Assembly (NCBI GenBank): GCA_022827225.1
Contig: JAJDTJ010000035.1
Location: 62,001-126,000 of the forward strand
Length of the DNA: 64,000 nucleotides
From: Candidatus Poribacteria bacterium
GTDB taxonomy: Bacteria > Poribacteria > WGA-4E > WGA-3G
Reading direction: 5' to 3'
Shown: positions 50,597-59,411 of the stretch, one piece after another
Position numbering within the stretch: position 1 is the first letter of the stretch
How the letters are laid out: every line of letters begins with the position of its first letter
Position numbers and translations under genes: made by a program
Notes under the pieces: model-generated
Seen by the model: the letters and a program-made list of their open reading frames with translations, nothing else
Database searches by the model: none
What the model was told of the DNA's origin: nothing

Positions 50597-53491
50597 TTAC
50601 GGCTGTGCTTCAAGTGAGATGTGGAATATACCGCTGCGTTGCGTGGCGATATATAATTTTTGATTATTGACTGCAAGATCGCCGATTTTACCTGGAACAC
50701 TGGGTGCGATTTGTTTCCATCTATCATCAGTATCTAAGCGGTAGATACCACCTGTATTGTTAGCACCATAAACTGTAGTACTACCATCTACGGCGAGGTT
50801 GTCTATCATGGTCTGTTTTCCGATTTTATCCGTTAGGACGCTCCAGTGTGCCCCGGTTTGTGAACTTAAGACACCTTTATCAGTTGCGACGTAAACCGTT
50901 TTTCCTGCGAAGATTATCTCCTTGAGATGGGTATAGTGAAGCGGCAGGATCGGTGTAATATTTTTCCAACTCTTTCCGCTGTCAAGCGACTGAAAAAGTG
51001 TGCCGTCTCGCTTACCGACGTAGACGACTTCACCTGAAGCTGCTAATTTGAAGTCGTTATTATGTAGTTCAGTTGTATCGATTAAACCGGTGTCTGTCCA
51101 TTCCGAGTCGCCGCGGTTCCACTTGAAAAGCTGCCGCTTGTATTCGGCGTAGAAGGTTTTTCCGCTGACTGCAAACCCACCGATTTCTTGTTCTGTCTCG
51201 GTAAAAGCGAATGTCGTTAACAAGTTATCGCTTTTTTCAGAATTATGCGGCAAACGTTCTTGTTTGAGGTCGTCGTTCCATGCGTCTAACTCAATGAACT
51301 GTACATCTCGTTTAAAAGTGGGTGCATCTTGCATGAGGACTGCCACATTGTCGCTTGCAGATAGCTGGGCAACGCAGAGGTCCTCCTTTTCACTCACAAT
51401 TCCATAAAGCACATCATCAGCAGTTGCTAACTGTGAGACAAGAAAAAAGTTAGAGAGCCTTGTTCCCGTACTTATTGCTTGGAATTTACGATCGCTGTCA
51501 TTCATTCTAACGGTTTCCCACGTCTCACCACCGTTAACGGATTGGCGGAGGTCCCTGCCAGTGTATGCGTAGAGGCAATTGTTGAGTGCTACCAGATCCT
51601 GTATTGCGGTCTCTATTATTCCATCCATAAATGGGTCCCACGATTTACCGCCATCAATTGTATGATGAATGCCAGACAAATTGGCTTTACAAAAAGTATT
51701 TTTGTCTACGGCTACAACCCCTTGTGGTAAGAGCAGTTCAAGAAACGTCTCATCCGTATGCGCCAGAATCATCATACCCAGTACTGTGTGCATAAAGTCG
51801 GATTTATTTTCCTGTGTTATCTCGGTCCACGACGCGCCGAGGTCGTTTGAATAGAAAAATCTGCTTAATCCTATCTTGCCACTAAAACCTATTTGTTCCA
51901 CAGACTTTTGCATTGACTTGATTGATCCCCATGGCAAGGGATCAGAACTCATTTCAACGTAAAGGTTGTTATCGAAGCCTGTTACGGTGTAGATAGCACC
52001 CGAGGGTCCTATTGACAGTTTTTGCCAAGTTCCTGAATTGTAGCGGTAGAGTCCTTCGGCGGTGCCAGCAAATAGGGTGTTTCCAACTGCGGCCACCGTA
52101 TAAATGATTTTATCTGCCAATCCATCCGCTAAGAGACTCCATTGTGTGCCAGCATCTGTAGATCGGAAGATCCCTTTATTTTGGAGTGCGAGATATAGGA
52201 CAGGGCGTGGAAGTGCGTTGTGAGCGTCTATTTCGTCTGTGATAACGAATCCGACAGGGTGTCCTTTGGGTCGAGGGCAGAATGTCTTCCACGTCTCGCC
52301 ATTATCGAGTGAACTCAGTATTTTATCAGCGGCAACGATATAGAGGGTATCGCCATGTTCTGCCATTGGCATTCGGAACCCACCGGTTGGTATATCGGTA
52401 TTGATGCGTGACCACGCGGTTGCATCTGGTTCGCGTCTATAGATGCCGGATTGTGCAGCAGCGTAGAGGGTTTTTTCAGATGTAACAAAAATATCGCGTA
52501 CAGCACCGCCATAGGGACCATTTGTTCGGTTCCATTGTGAATTAGAGAACTGAGCAAGATCGTCCTGTGTGTTGGATGTTGAGGCGATTTCAGCGCTTTG
52601 CAGACCGGTACTGCTGCTTTTACTGGGTTGAACGGCACGTCCGACCTGATGCTGCACAGCCGGTTTTGCGTCAATATCAACCACAATGAATGCGTCAACG
52701 ATTTCAATCGTCGGTTCGGATTGCGCCTCGAAACTATACGGCTGCTGAAACCGAACGAGGTATTGATTGCTCGCACCCAGCAGCAGTATAATCAAAACCG
52801 TGGCTGCCCCAAAAGCCGCCCACGGTAGCAACGGTTTCCCAACTGGCGGCGGTGTCGGTTTCAGGTCGGCGATTTGTCGTATAATTCGTTCGGTTAGGTT
52901 GGTCGGTAATTGGATACCCCCGAGCACCTCGTGAACCAAGAGCTCTTCTTTCTCCTGTAAGCGTTTTCTTGCGCGATGGAGCCGACTGTGAATCGTCTTC
53001 ACAGACACACCTAAGAATTTACCAATTTCCTTCGCTGACATTTCTCCAAGATAATAGAGCGTTACGACTGTGCGCTCACTCTCTGGCAGTCTGGCGAGAA
53101 GTTTTTTGACAATTTCAGACCGACGTTCAGAGGCTTCCATCTCGCGATACTCTGACATATAATGGATATAGGAGAATTTTTCTGTTTCTGCCGCAGATGT
53201 ACCCTCCAGCGATTGGATTGCAGGTTTTTTCTTCCGCAACCAATTCAGGCAAAGTCGATTTGCGATGACATAGAGCCATCCGGCAAACTGGTTCGGGTTC
53301 TTGAGTGTTGAGAGTTTCTTATATGCTTGAAGGAAAGTGTCTTGCGTAATTTCTTCAGCGTGGTGAAAGTCGCCTATCTTCCGCCATGCAAGTGCGTGGA
53401 CACTCTTTTGGTATTTTTGAACTAAAGTGCTGAATGCCTCTTCATTGCCTGACAAGGTGCTGTGAATCAGTTGAACATCATTTTTTTCCAT
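50597..53491 (-). CDS. ECF sigma factor fused by a membrane helix to a BNR/Ycf48-like propeller
   Basis: The protein has 964 residues with GGAGA before the ATG. The N-terminal 240 residues closely parallel those of the Kelch sigma factor at 45877-47763 (AEEITQDTFLQAYKKLSTL, then VSVKTIHSRLHRARKRL, then the membrane segment LLPWAAFGAATVLIILLLG). The extracytoplasmic part (about 330-960) instead contains repeated BNR/sortilin-type blades (SLDNGETWKTF, STDAGTQWSLLADGL, SLDSGKSWKNI). The same input domain position with a different propeller class suggests swapping of sensors on a common sigma core. The gene follows the tnpB element on its right side. Confidence 0.87.
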   Translation of the reverse strand: MEKNDVQLIHSTLSGNEEAFSTLVQKYQKSVHALAWRKIGDFHHAEEITQDTFLQAYKKLSTLKNPNQFAGWLYVIANRLCLNWLRKKKPAIQSLEGTSAAETEKFSYIHYMSEYREMEASERRSEIVKKLLARLPESERTVVTLYYLGEMSAKEIGKFLGVSVKTIHSRLHRARKRLQEKEELLVHEVLGGIQLPTNLTERIIRQIADLKPTPPPVGKPLLPWAAFGAATVLIILLLGASNQYLVRFQQPYSFEAQSEPTIEIVDAFIVVDIDAKPAVQHQVGRAVQPSKSSSTGLQSAEIASTSNTQDDLAQFSNSQWNRTNGPYGGAVRDIFVTSEKTLYAAAQSGIYRREPDATAWSRINTDIPTGGFRMPMAEHGDTLYIVAADKILSSLDNGETWKTFCPRPKGHPVGFVITDEIDAHNALPRPVLYLALQNKGIFRSTDAGTQWSLLADGLADKIIYTVAAVGNTLFAGTAEGLYRYNSGTWQKLSIGPSGAIYTVTGFDNNLYVEMSSDPLPWGSIKSMQKSVEQIGFSGKIGLSRFFYSNDLGASWTEITQENKSDFMHTVLGMMILAHTDETFLELLLPQGVVAVDKNTFCKANLSGIHHTIDGGKSWDPFMDGIIETAIQDLVALNNCLYAYTGRDLRQSVNGGETWETVRMNDSDRKFQAISTGTRLSNFFLVSQLATADDVLYGIVSEKEDLCVAQLSASDNVAVLMQDAPTFKRDVQFIELDAWNDDLKQERLPHNSEKSDNLLTTFAFTETEQEIGGFAVSGKTFYAEYKRQLFKWNRGDSEWTDTGLIDTTELHNNDFKLAASGEVVYVGKRDGTLFQSLDSGKSWKNITPILPLHYTHLKEIIFAGKTVYVATDKGVLSSQTGAHWSVLTDKIGKQTMIDNLAVDGSTTVYGANNTGGIYRLDTDDRWKQIAPSVPGKIGDLAVNNQKLYIATQRSGIFHISLEAQP

Positions 53492-53549
53492 CAGAGTTCT
53501 CCATGATTAAATGGGGTGAACGGTATTATACCATTTTGTCTGTTTCTGC

Positions 53550-55040
53550 TCAAATATCCATACGGAAGAATTTCAGAAATGCGACAGTTGTTAGCACGAT
53601 TGCAAAGAAACAGAGCAGCAGTAGATCAAAGGCGGCGTGTTGTAGCGTCTCTTCTAAGGTCAACTCCGTGAGCGGCGGTGGCGGCATCGGAGGTGCGATA
53701 TCTTCTTTATGGATATGGGACCCTGGGTCTTCTGACATCTTGCTGAATATTTCCGAGTCAAGTGTCTCATAGTAGCGGGTTCCTGTCTGGAAGTAGGTAT
53801 TTTTTTTCGTCTGACCGGTTTGCGTGGTGTCCGTTGCAAGAAAAATGAAGGAAGCCGTCGGTGTGATTCGGGAAAAATTTACGCCGATTGTATCTTGGCG
53901 TTTTCTCTCTTGCTGATAGCGCCTATCAAGTCGCGCCGCGAGGTCTCGGTATTTTAACCGAGCCGCCTCTTCAAGAGGTGCCATCTCCTCATTCACTTTA
54001 TCTATATGTGCCGAGTCGAATACCGCGATCGCCCCCGTTTTCGATCCCGGTGTGACGTTAGATTCCCGCATCATTTCAGAGAACACGTCACTCATCATTT
54101 TGCCTCTTTTCGCTGCGAGGGAGTCACGCAATTCTGCCCGCCTCGCTGTTTTTTCCCTGTAGACGCTCTCCGCTGTTGAAGTCGGCGCGACGATTTGTGC
54201 CGCCAGAAATCCGACACGCGGTAAGATGAGAACAGCGAACACCCAGACGGTAAACGCGACGATGAGTGCTGTTTTGGCACTGTCAAAATAGATAGAGATC
54301 ACCGCCCCCAGCGCAAAAAAGACCGCAATATAGAGCAGCGAGACGAAGATAAGGCAGAGGATACGTAAAAAGATGTCCGGCTCACCGAGTGGAAAGCCTT
54401 GCCAGACGAGCACGAGTAGACCGATGATTAACGAGATTAAAAACGGAAGGATGAATACGAGATACCCACCGATGAGCTTGCTCCACAAAAAGATATCGCG
54501 TGGCAGTGAATTGGCGAGCGTTATCCGAAGTGTTCCGGCTTCTCTTTCGCCTGCAACCGCATCAAACGTAAACAATAATGCCAATAAACTAAAGACGGTG
54601 CTGACGACAAATACGAAGTCGAGATGTCCCAAAAGAAAGGCGATTGGGGCGGTCGACAGTGACGCTTCTCCTCGCGTTATTCCGTTGCGTGTCATACCGA
54701 GATAACGCGGAAGCGCAGATTCTAAACCGGTCGCAAACACACTTAGAGGTGTCGGTTTAAGAATCAGCTTGGAAACTTCAAAATTCGGGTCTGTCGCCGT
54801 TTTTGCAGTAAAGCTAAATTTGTGTTTCGGACCTGCCGATTCCTTACTATTTTCGTCTTTGAGTGTGTCTTCGCCTTTAAGCGTTTCCTGTTCTTGATAG
54901 TCGATTTGGCGTTGGAGGTAATGATGGTAATTGATATGCAAGTTGAGCGGGATGAGCAATACACACATCAGCAGAAGCGCGGCGAACCGGGCACTCAAGA
55001 TGTGGTGCATCATCTCTTTCTGAATTAAGGTCATTAACAT
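53550..55040 (-). CDS. ABC-2-type permease with DUF3526-like architecture, copy A
   Basis: The protein has 496 residues with GAGGGTG before the ATG. An N-terminal helix (FAALLLMCVLLIPLNLHIN) precedes a long extracytoplasmic loop. A membrane block follows, with LLALLFTFDAVAGEREAGTLRITLAN and IFLWSKLIGGYLVFILPFLISL, the signature of this ABC-2 group. A helical insertion and a final C-terminal helix complete it. It is an export-type permease without an ATPase domain. It is paralogous to 55862-57301 with the same order of parts; the small membrane protein at 55192-55779 lies between the two. An ATP-binding gene is not nearby. Confidence 0.82.
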   Translation of the reverse strand: MLMTLIQKEMMHHILSARFAALLLMCVLLIPLNLHINYHHYLQRQIDYQEQETLKGEDTLKDENSKESAGPKHKFSFTAKTATDPNFEVSKLILKPTPLSVFATGLESALPRYLGMTRNGITRGEASLSTAPIAFLLGHLDFVFVVSTVFSLLALLFTFDAVAGEREAGTLRITLANSLPRDIFLWSKLIGGYLVFILPFLISLIIGLLVLVWQGFPLGEPDIFLRILCLIFVSLLYIAVFFALGAVISIYFDSAKTALIVAFTVWVFAVLILPRVGFLAAQIVAPTSTAESVYREKTARRAELRDSLAAKRGKMMSDVFSEMMRESNVTPGSKTGAIAVFDSAHIDKVNEEMAPLEEAARLKYRDLAARLDRRYQQERKRQDTIGVNFSRITPTASFIFLATDTTQTGQTKKNTYFQTGTRYYETLDSEIFSKMSEDPGSHIHKEDIAPPMPPPPLTELTLEETLQHAAFDLLLLCFFAIVLTTVAFLKFFRMDI

Positions 55041-55191
55041 GACTGCACCCTCATTTCATAGTAAAGTATCGTAAAATTTGAAACATAATGATCGCATAAC
55101 GTTGGTAAAGTGGTATAAGGTAGAACTTCGATTCTCTGTTCAATTATACACCACTGGCACTGAAAAGTTTCTAAACGGATTTAACAAGCAA

Positions 55192-55779
55192 CTATTCTGT
55201 GCGCTGAATGACCCCTGTTTTGTCTATGATAATGTAGTCGCCTTCACCGAGACCTTTGAGATCAATTATGTCGCCTAAGCCAAGGTCCCCTTCTATCTCT
55301 ATCCAACCGGAGGTCTGCGTAGCATCCAATCCGTCAACCTCAATAGTTATAAGACTTGAATCCTTTCCCAAAGAATTAGGGATCTGTTCCCGCAAAAAAT
55401 CCGCGAGAGCATCATCTGCAGCGTCTGTTATATCAGAGTTCTCAAGGCGTGCATCGAGTCTCTCGTCTCCAAATTCGTCAAAGGACTCCAGGAACGCGTC
55501 AAGTGATACTTCTTCGCCATCTATATCAGTTATTTCGGGTTCGGTTTCTTGTTGTTTCACAAACCCAAGTTCGTCATCGGTTTTGAATGTCACTGGTGTT
55601 CCGAAGGTTGTTTGTTCATTGCGGTTTTGGGTTGCCTCCATTTTTTCCGAAATAGGTGACGGAGGTTCGCCGAGGGATTCCTCAAAACGTTTGAGGTCCC
55701 ATCTTGCATAGAAATGAATCCCAACACAAAGTGCTGTCATCAAAATGGCTGTGGTACCGAGAAGTTTCCAATAATTCAT
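55192..55779 (-). CDS. Unrecognised bitopic membrane protein between two permeases
   Basis: The protein has 195 residues with AGAGGAAAC before the ATG. One N-terminal membrane helix (about 5-22) is followed by a highly acidic, glutamate/aspartate-rich region (ITDIDGEEVSLDAFLESFDEFG, shown in part) and a C-terminal beta-rich block (GWIEIEGDLGLGDIIDL). No family is recognised. Its position between two related permeases on the same strand suggests an accessory role in the same complex, but this is inference. Confidence 0.6.
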   Translation of the reverse strand: MNYWKLLGTTAILMTALCVGIHFYARWDLKRFEESLGEPPSPISEKMEATQNRNEQTTFGTPVTFKTDDELGFVKQQETEPEITDIDGEEVSLDAFLESFDEFGDERLDARLENSDITDAADDALADFLREQIPNSLGKDSSLITIEVDGLDATQTSGWIEIEGDLGLGDIIDLKGLGEGDYIIIDKTGVIQRTE

Positions 55780-55861
55780 AAGTTTCCTCTTTTTTCGGGT
55801 TGATAATTATCAAAGTTCCTTTAAGTCTACTAAAGTTTGGACAATTTTTTTAGGTTGACCA

Positions 55862-57301
55862 TCAAATATCCAAGCGTAAGAATTTCAGGAATGCCACCGT
55901 CGTCAAGATCACCACAAAGAAGCAAAGTAACAACAAATCGATAAAAGCGTGGTGGAATGTATCTGCTAAGGAAGTAGCTGTAGGAGCCGGGGGGAGGCGG
56001 AGTCTTTCCTCATCACCCAAGTTGAGAGAGGTAATCGTATTCCCTGTGAAATAATTTGTGAGATAATTTGACATTTTGCTGAAATATTCCGCATCCAGTT
56101 GAGAATAGTAATGCTCTGCCTCTTGAAAGTAGTTGTTTTTTTTCATATTGCCAGTCCGTGCTAAATTTGTGGCGAGATATATTAAGGAAGCTGTCGGTGT
56201 GACCCGGGAAAGGGTTTTGCCGATGAATTCTTGCCTTCTTTTTTCGCGTTGATATTTCCGATTAATCTTCCCAGATTCGTTTTGAAGTTTCAATCTATAT
56301 GTTTCTTCAATGGGTGACATGCGCTCAGTGAGTTCTTTTTGCGTCTCTCCCGTAAAAGTGATACTCCCTTGTCCGGTGGCTATGTCACGTAATGTTTCAA
56401 ACTTTTTATGTTCTAATTCTTTCGCGAGGTTCTTTCGCAGGACTGTTTTTTCCATATAGATGCTCTGTTCTGTTTGCATCGGCGCGATGACCTTGGCTGC
56501 AAGAAACCCGACGCGCGGTGCAATCAACACCACAAACACCCATAAGGTGAAAGTAACGATGAGAGAAGTTTTAGCTGTGTCTAAATAGGTAGAAATCATG
56601 AGACCTATCACAAAAAAGACGGCAATGTAAAGCAACGAGACAAAGGTGAGAACAAGCACCCTGCCTACTATTTCAGGTTCTCCAAGAGGATAGCCTTGCC
56701 AGACAAGCACCAGCAAGCCAAAGATAAAAGACACCAAAAACGGCGCGACGAATACAAGATACCCGCCAATCAACTTACTCCACAAGAAAATATCGCGTGG
56801 AAGGGCGTTTGCGAGGGTTATCCGAATTGTCCCTGTCTCTTTTTCTCCAGCAACCGCGTCAAATGTAAACAGCAGTGCCAGCAAACTGAAGACGTTACTA
56901 ATAAGAAAAAGAAAATCGAGTTGCCCTAAAATGTAGGAGAAGGTCGCAGAAGCGAGTGCCGGTGCCCCTTGTGTTATTCCATTGCGCGTCATTCCAAAGT
57001 AACTTGGTAGTACTTCCTCCATCCCGTTTACGAAAACACTCAACGGGGACGGTTTGAGAAAAAGTTTGGAAACCTCAACAGTCGGTTCAGGTGGTTCACC
57101 GGACAGCATCGATCTCACTAAGGGCGCTTCACTGCTTGCGAGTTTCAGGGATTCTTGATAGCTCACCTGTCGTTGGCGGTAGTTGCTATAGTTAATAGAG
57201 AATGTGAGCGGGATGAGTAACAGACACATTACGAGGAGCGCGACAAACCGGACACTTAGCACATGATGCATCATCTCTTTTTTAATCAATGTAACCAACA
57301 T
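55862..57301 (-). CDS. ABC-2-type permease with DUF3526-like architecture, copy B
   Basis: The protein has 479 residues with AGAGGAA before the ATG. The same landmarks as copy A are present in the same order: FVALLVMCLLLIPLTFSIN, a long loop, FTFDAVAGEKETGTIRITLAN, IFLWSKLIGGYLVF, VGFLAAKVIAPMQTEQS and a terminal helix. It is about 15 residues shorter, mainly in the first loop. The two copies arose by duplication around the small membrane gene. As with copy A, no ATPase gene is adjacent. Confidence 0.82.
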   Translation of the reverse strand: MLVTLIKKEMMHHVLSVRFVALLVMCLLLIPLTFSINYSNYRQRQVSYQESLKLASSEAPLVRSMLSGEPPEPTVEVSKLFLKPSPLSVFVNGMEEVLPSYFGMTRNGITQGAPALASATFSYILGQLDFLFLISNVFSLLALLFTFDAVAGEKETGTIRITLANALPRDIFLWSKLIGGYLVFVAPFLVSFIFGLLVLVWQGYPLGEPEIVGRVLVLTFVSLLYIAVFFVIGLMISTYLDTAKTSLIVTFTLWVFVVLIAPRVGFLAAKVIAPMQTEQSIYMEKTVLRKNLAKELEHKKFETLRDIATGQGSITFTGETQKELTERMSPIEETYRLKLQNESGKINRKYQREKRRQEFIGKTLSRVTPTASLIYLATNLARTGNMKKNNYFQEAEHYYSQLDAEYFSKMSNYLTNYFTGNTITSLNLGDEERLRLPPAPTATSLADTFHHAFIDLLLLCFFVVILTTVAFLKFLRLDI

Positions 57302-57400
57302 GATGATTCCTCTTTTCTATGGTGGCAATTTTGTAGGATATGCCCGGCATTGCGTATCCAAACCGGGCATATATTGTGCACAACCTGTTTTCCGGCCTTG

Positions 57401-59077
57401 CTATTCTTTTCCTTCGATTAACTCTGTAACCTTTTTTAACAGAGTCTCCATATCTGTAAATACGGCTTCAACAACCAACTCCGAATTTAAAAGAATCGTT
57501 ATGAGTTTTGTTTGAAGCTGTGCTGTGTCGTTGTTAAGGAACCTTAATATCTCGGATTTTTCATCAACCCATAAGGGTATTGATATCTGATATTTTTCTT
57601 TGAACTCCGTAATTGCCTTTACGGGATTGTCCGTGCTAATGCCGATCGCCTGCAATCGTGCGGCATCAATGTTTTTAAGATGCTTTTCCAAGCGTTGTAA
57701 ATCCGGTCCGCAGGAGATGCTGTCTGTTGAAAAGAGGTTCAGTAGCACAAATTTGCCTCGGAACTGTTTCAACTTAACAGGTTCACCTGAAAGGTTGCGG
57801 AAAGCGATATCTGGTATAAGGCTACCTATAAGTTTCTCTGCTTCAGTCTTCTTGAATGTGTGGGATTGCTTCGCGAAGTGTTTAAGCAACGCCTTTCCAT
57901 CTTCTGTCTCAAAATACGCATCGCCGAGATGCTCACGCAGGGCGTCCAAGTCCTCCGCGGAGCGGATATGAAACATTTTCTGCTGGGGTTCCCCTGCAAC
58001 TGACTTAACTGAAACTGCCTGCTTATTGACAGTGCTTGGTGCTTCTGAAGGGTTAGACGCAGAAGGCTGCTTCGCGAAGTGTTTAAGCAACGCCTTTCCA
58101 TCTTCTGTCTCAAAATACGCATCGCCGAGATGCTCACGCAGGGCGTCCAAGTCCTCCGCGGAGCGGATATGAAACATTTTCTGCTGGGGTTCCCCTGTAA
58201 TGTTCACATTTGAAACGCTATTATAGATGTCTCCTTTCGGTCCATTTCGATAGAGTTTTCCGCTGATACTCAGGTTAAGAGAATGATGTTGACAGCGGAC
58301 AATAGGTAGCATATTGCCTACTATTCCCAATAAAATTTCTTGGTTTCTCTTCTGTTCGGGACGAAATTCATAGAGATAACTACACGGCAGCGTCGGGTCT
58401 TCCGCTCCTTCAGTTAAGACACCAGGTTTACCTTGTGTCGCATCCGCAGGACAGAGGAGGGCTTTTTTCTCAAGGTGTTCTGGAGAAAGTTCAGAAAGCC
58501 ATTGTGGTTCTGTCCCTGCTTTAGCACGGTAGTTTTCGAGTGCAAGTTTTATCTGCCGTAAATTCTTTCTGCACGTCTCAATCCCTTTGGAGTCCTCAGA
58601 ACTTTGTTTTTCCGCAGGTGAAACTAACTCCTGTGGATATGCATCTGCTAAGAGGAAGCGGTTCAAACGAATTAAGTCTTCGCCGTTTTCGGGGTTTTGC
58701 GCAAGAAGTTTCTGAGTCTGTTCGCTGAGCGGAATATTCACGAAGTGTTGATCATGGTAGAGGGAACCCTCTTGGATCAGGCGATTCAGATCCGCAAGCA
58801 GTTCTTTCTGTAGTGCAGACGATGGAAAACTTGTCCCATTGTATTCTGTCAATAGCTGCTGCGTTTTGGCGGATAACTGCGATGTAAGAGATTTAGAGAG
58901 AGATACCCGTGTATCTTGGAGTTTTACCGCTAAACTCCCTGGATCCTTAAGAGAGTCCGAAGAAAATAAGATCGGGCTTCCATCTGCAAGCAACGCAGTT
59001 TTTAAACTGATCACCATCAATAAAGTCGCGATCAGAAACGTTGCGATTTTACTCGGGGTATGTACTGTTTTTAGCAT
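57401..59077 (-). CDS. Secreted thioredoxin-fold (AhpC/TSA-TlpA-like) protein with duplicated segment
   Basis: The protein has 558 residues. The ATG at 59077 has AAGGAG upstream and opens a signal sequence (MLKTVHTPSKIATFLIATLL). A helical region and a cysteine-containing region (about 165-290, ETCRKNLRQIKLALENYRAK) precede two identical 43-residue segments encoded by a perfect 130-bp repeat. The C-terminal 165 residues form a redoxin domain (LIPDIAFRNLSGEPVKLKQF, FSTDSISCGPDLQRLEKHL). Only one cysteine remains where TlpA has CxxC, so ordinary thiol-disulphide exchange is doubtful. The duplication is in frame and adds 67 residues. Confidence 0.75.
   Translation of the reverse strand: MLKTVHTPSKIATFLIATLLMVISLKTALLADGSPILFSSDSLKDPGSLAVKLQDTRVSLSKSLTSQLSAKTQQLLTEYNGTSFPSSALQKELLADLNRLIQEGSLYHDQHFVNIPLSEQTQKLLAQNPENGEDLIRLNRFLLADAYPQELVSPAEKQSSEDSKGIETCRKNLRQIKLALENYRAKAGTEPQWLSELSPEHLEKKALLCPADATQGKPGVLTEGAEDPTLPCSYLYEFRPEQKRNQEILLGIVGNMLPIVRCQHHSLNLSISGKLYRNGPKGDIYNSVSNVNITGEPQQKMFHIRSAEDLDALREHLGDAYFETEDGKALLKHFAKQPSASNPSEAPSTVNKQAVSVKSVAGEPQQKMFHIRSAEDLDALREHLGDAYFETEDGKALLKHFAKQSHTFKKTEAEKLIGSLIPDIAFRNLSGEPVKLKQFRGKFVLLNLFSTDSISCGPDLQRLEKHLKNIDAARLQAIGISTDNPVKAITEFKEKYQISIPLWVDEKSEILRFLNNDTAQLQTKLITILLNSELVVEAVFTDMETLLKKVTELIEGKE
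57867..58197. repeat. Perfect 130-bp direct repeat inside the thioredoxin-fold gene
   Basis: Bases 57867-57996 and 58068-58197 are identical over 130 bp at a 201-bp period (67 codons, in frame). The repeated protein segment includes MFHIRSAEDLDALREHLGD. The absence of any silent difference points to very recent duplication or ongoing gene conversion, or possibly an assembly artefact. Confidence 0.9.
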
Positions 59078-59411
59078 CTTTAAAATCTCCTTTTGCTTGG
59101 AAATTAGACGAATTCTGTACGTATCAGTTATTAAAGACACAATTTTTCGCGGAATGCTTGCATAATTTTGTAAAAAGATGAGATTTTTGTGTAAAAGCTG
59201 GTAAAATTGTTTAAAATTCTGTGGTTTAGACTGCTAAATGCGGTTCCTGAAAACTGCAAAAATTTGACAATTTTTTGGCTTTGATTTAGGATATGTGTAA
59301 CCTTAATAGCGGTTTCATCTAATTCTAATGGAACCGAAATGTGAAAATGGTATTCCATCGAAAGTTGCTAACGTGAGGTCCCTCCTCACAGTGAACGTAT
59401 CGGAGGTGAAC
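59078..59411. other. Divergent intergenic region (334 bp)
   Basis: It holds the promoter at 59264-59292 for the DUF1800 gene and AT-rich sequence upstream of the thioredoxin-fold gene. No further element was recognised. Confidence 0.5.
59264..59292 (+). promoter_or_regulatory. Promoter of the DUF1800 gene set
   Basis: TTGACA at 59264-59269, 17-bp spacer, TAGGAT at 59287-59292, about 120 bp before the ATG at 59412. Confidence 0.55.

Noticed and set aside
50452-50670. 72-codon ORF right of the tnpB element
   Set aside because: It overlaps the end of the sigma-propeller gene and has no start signals; composition looks non-coding.
57867-58197. Direct repeats as a CRISPR array
   Set aside because: Only two long copies lie inside a coding frame at a 67-codon period; no spacer-repeat pattern. 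No CRISPR array or cas gene was seen in the window.
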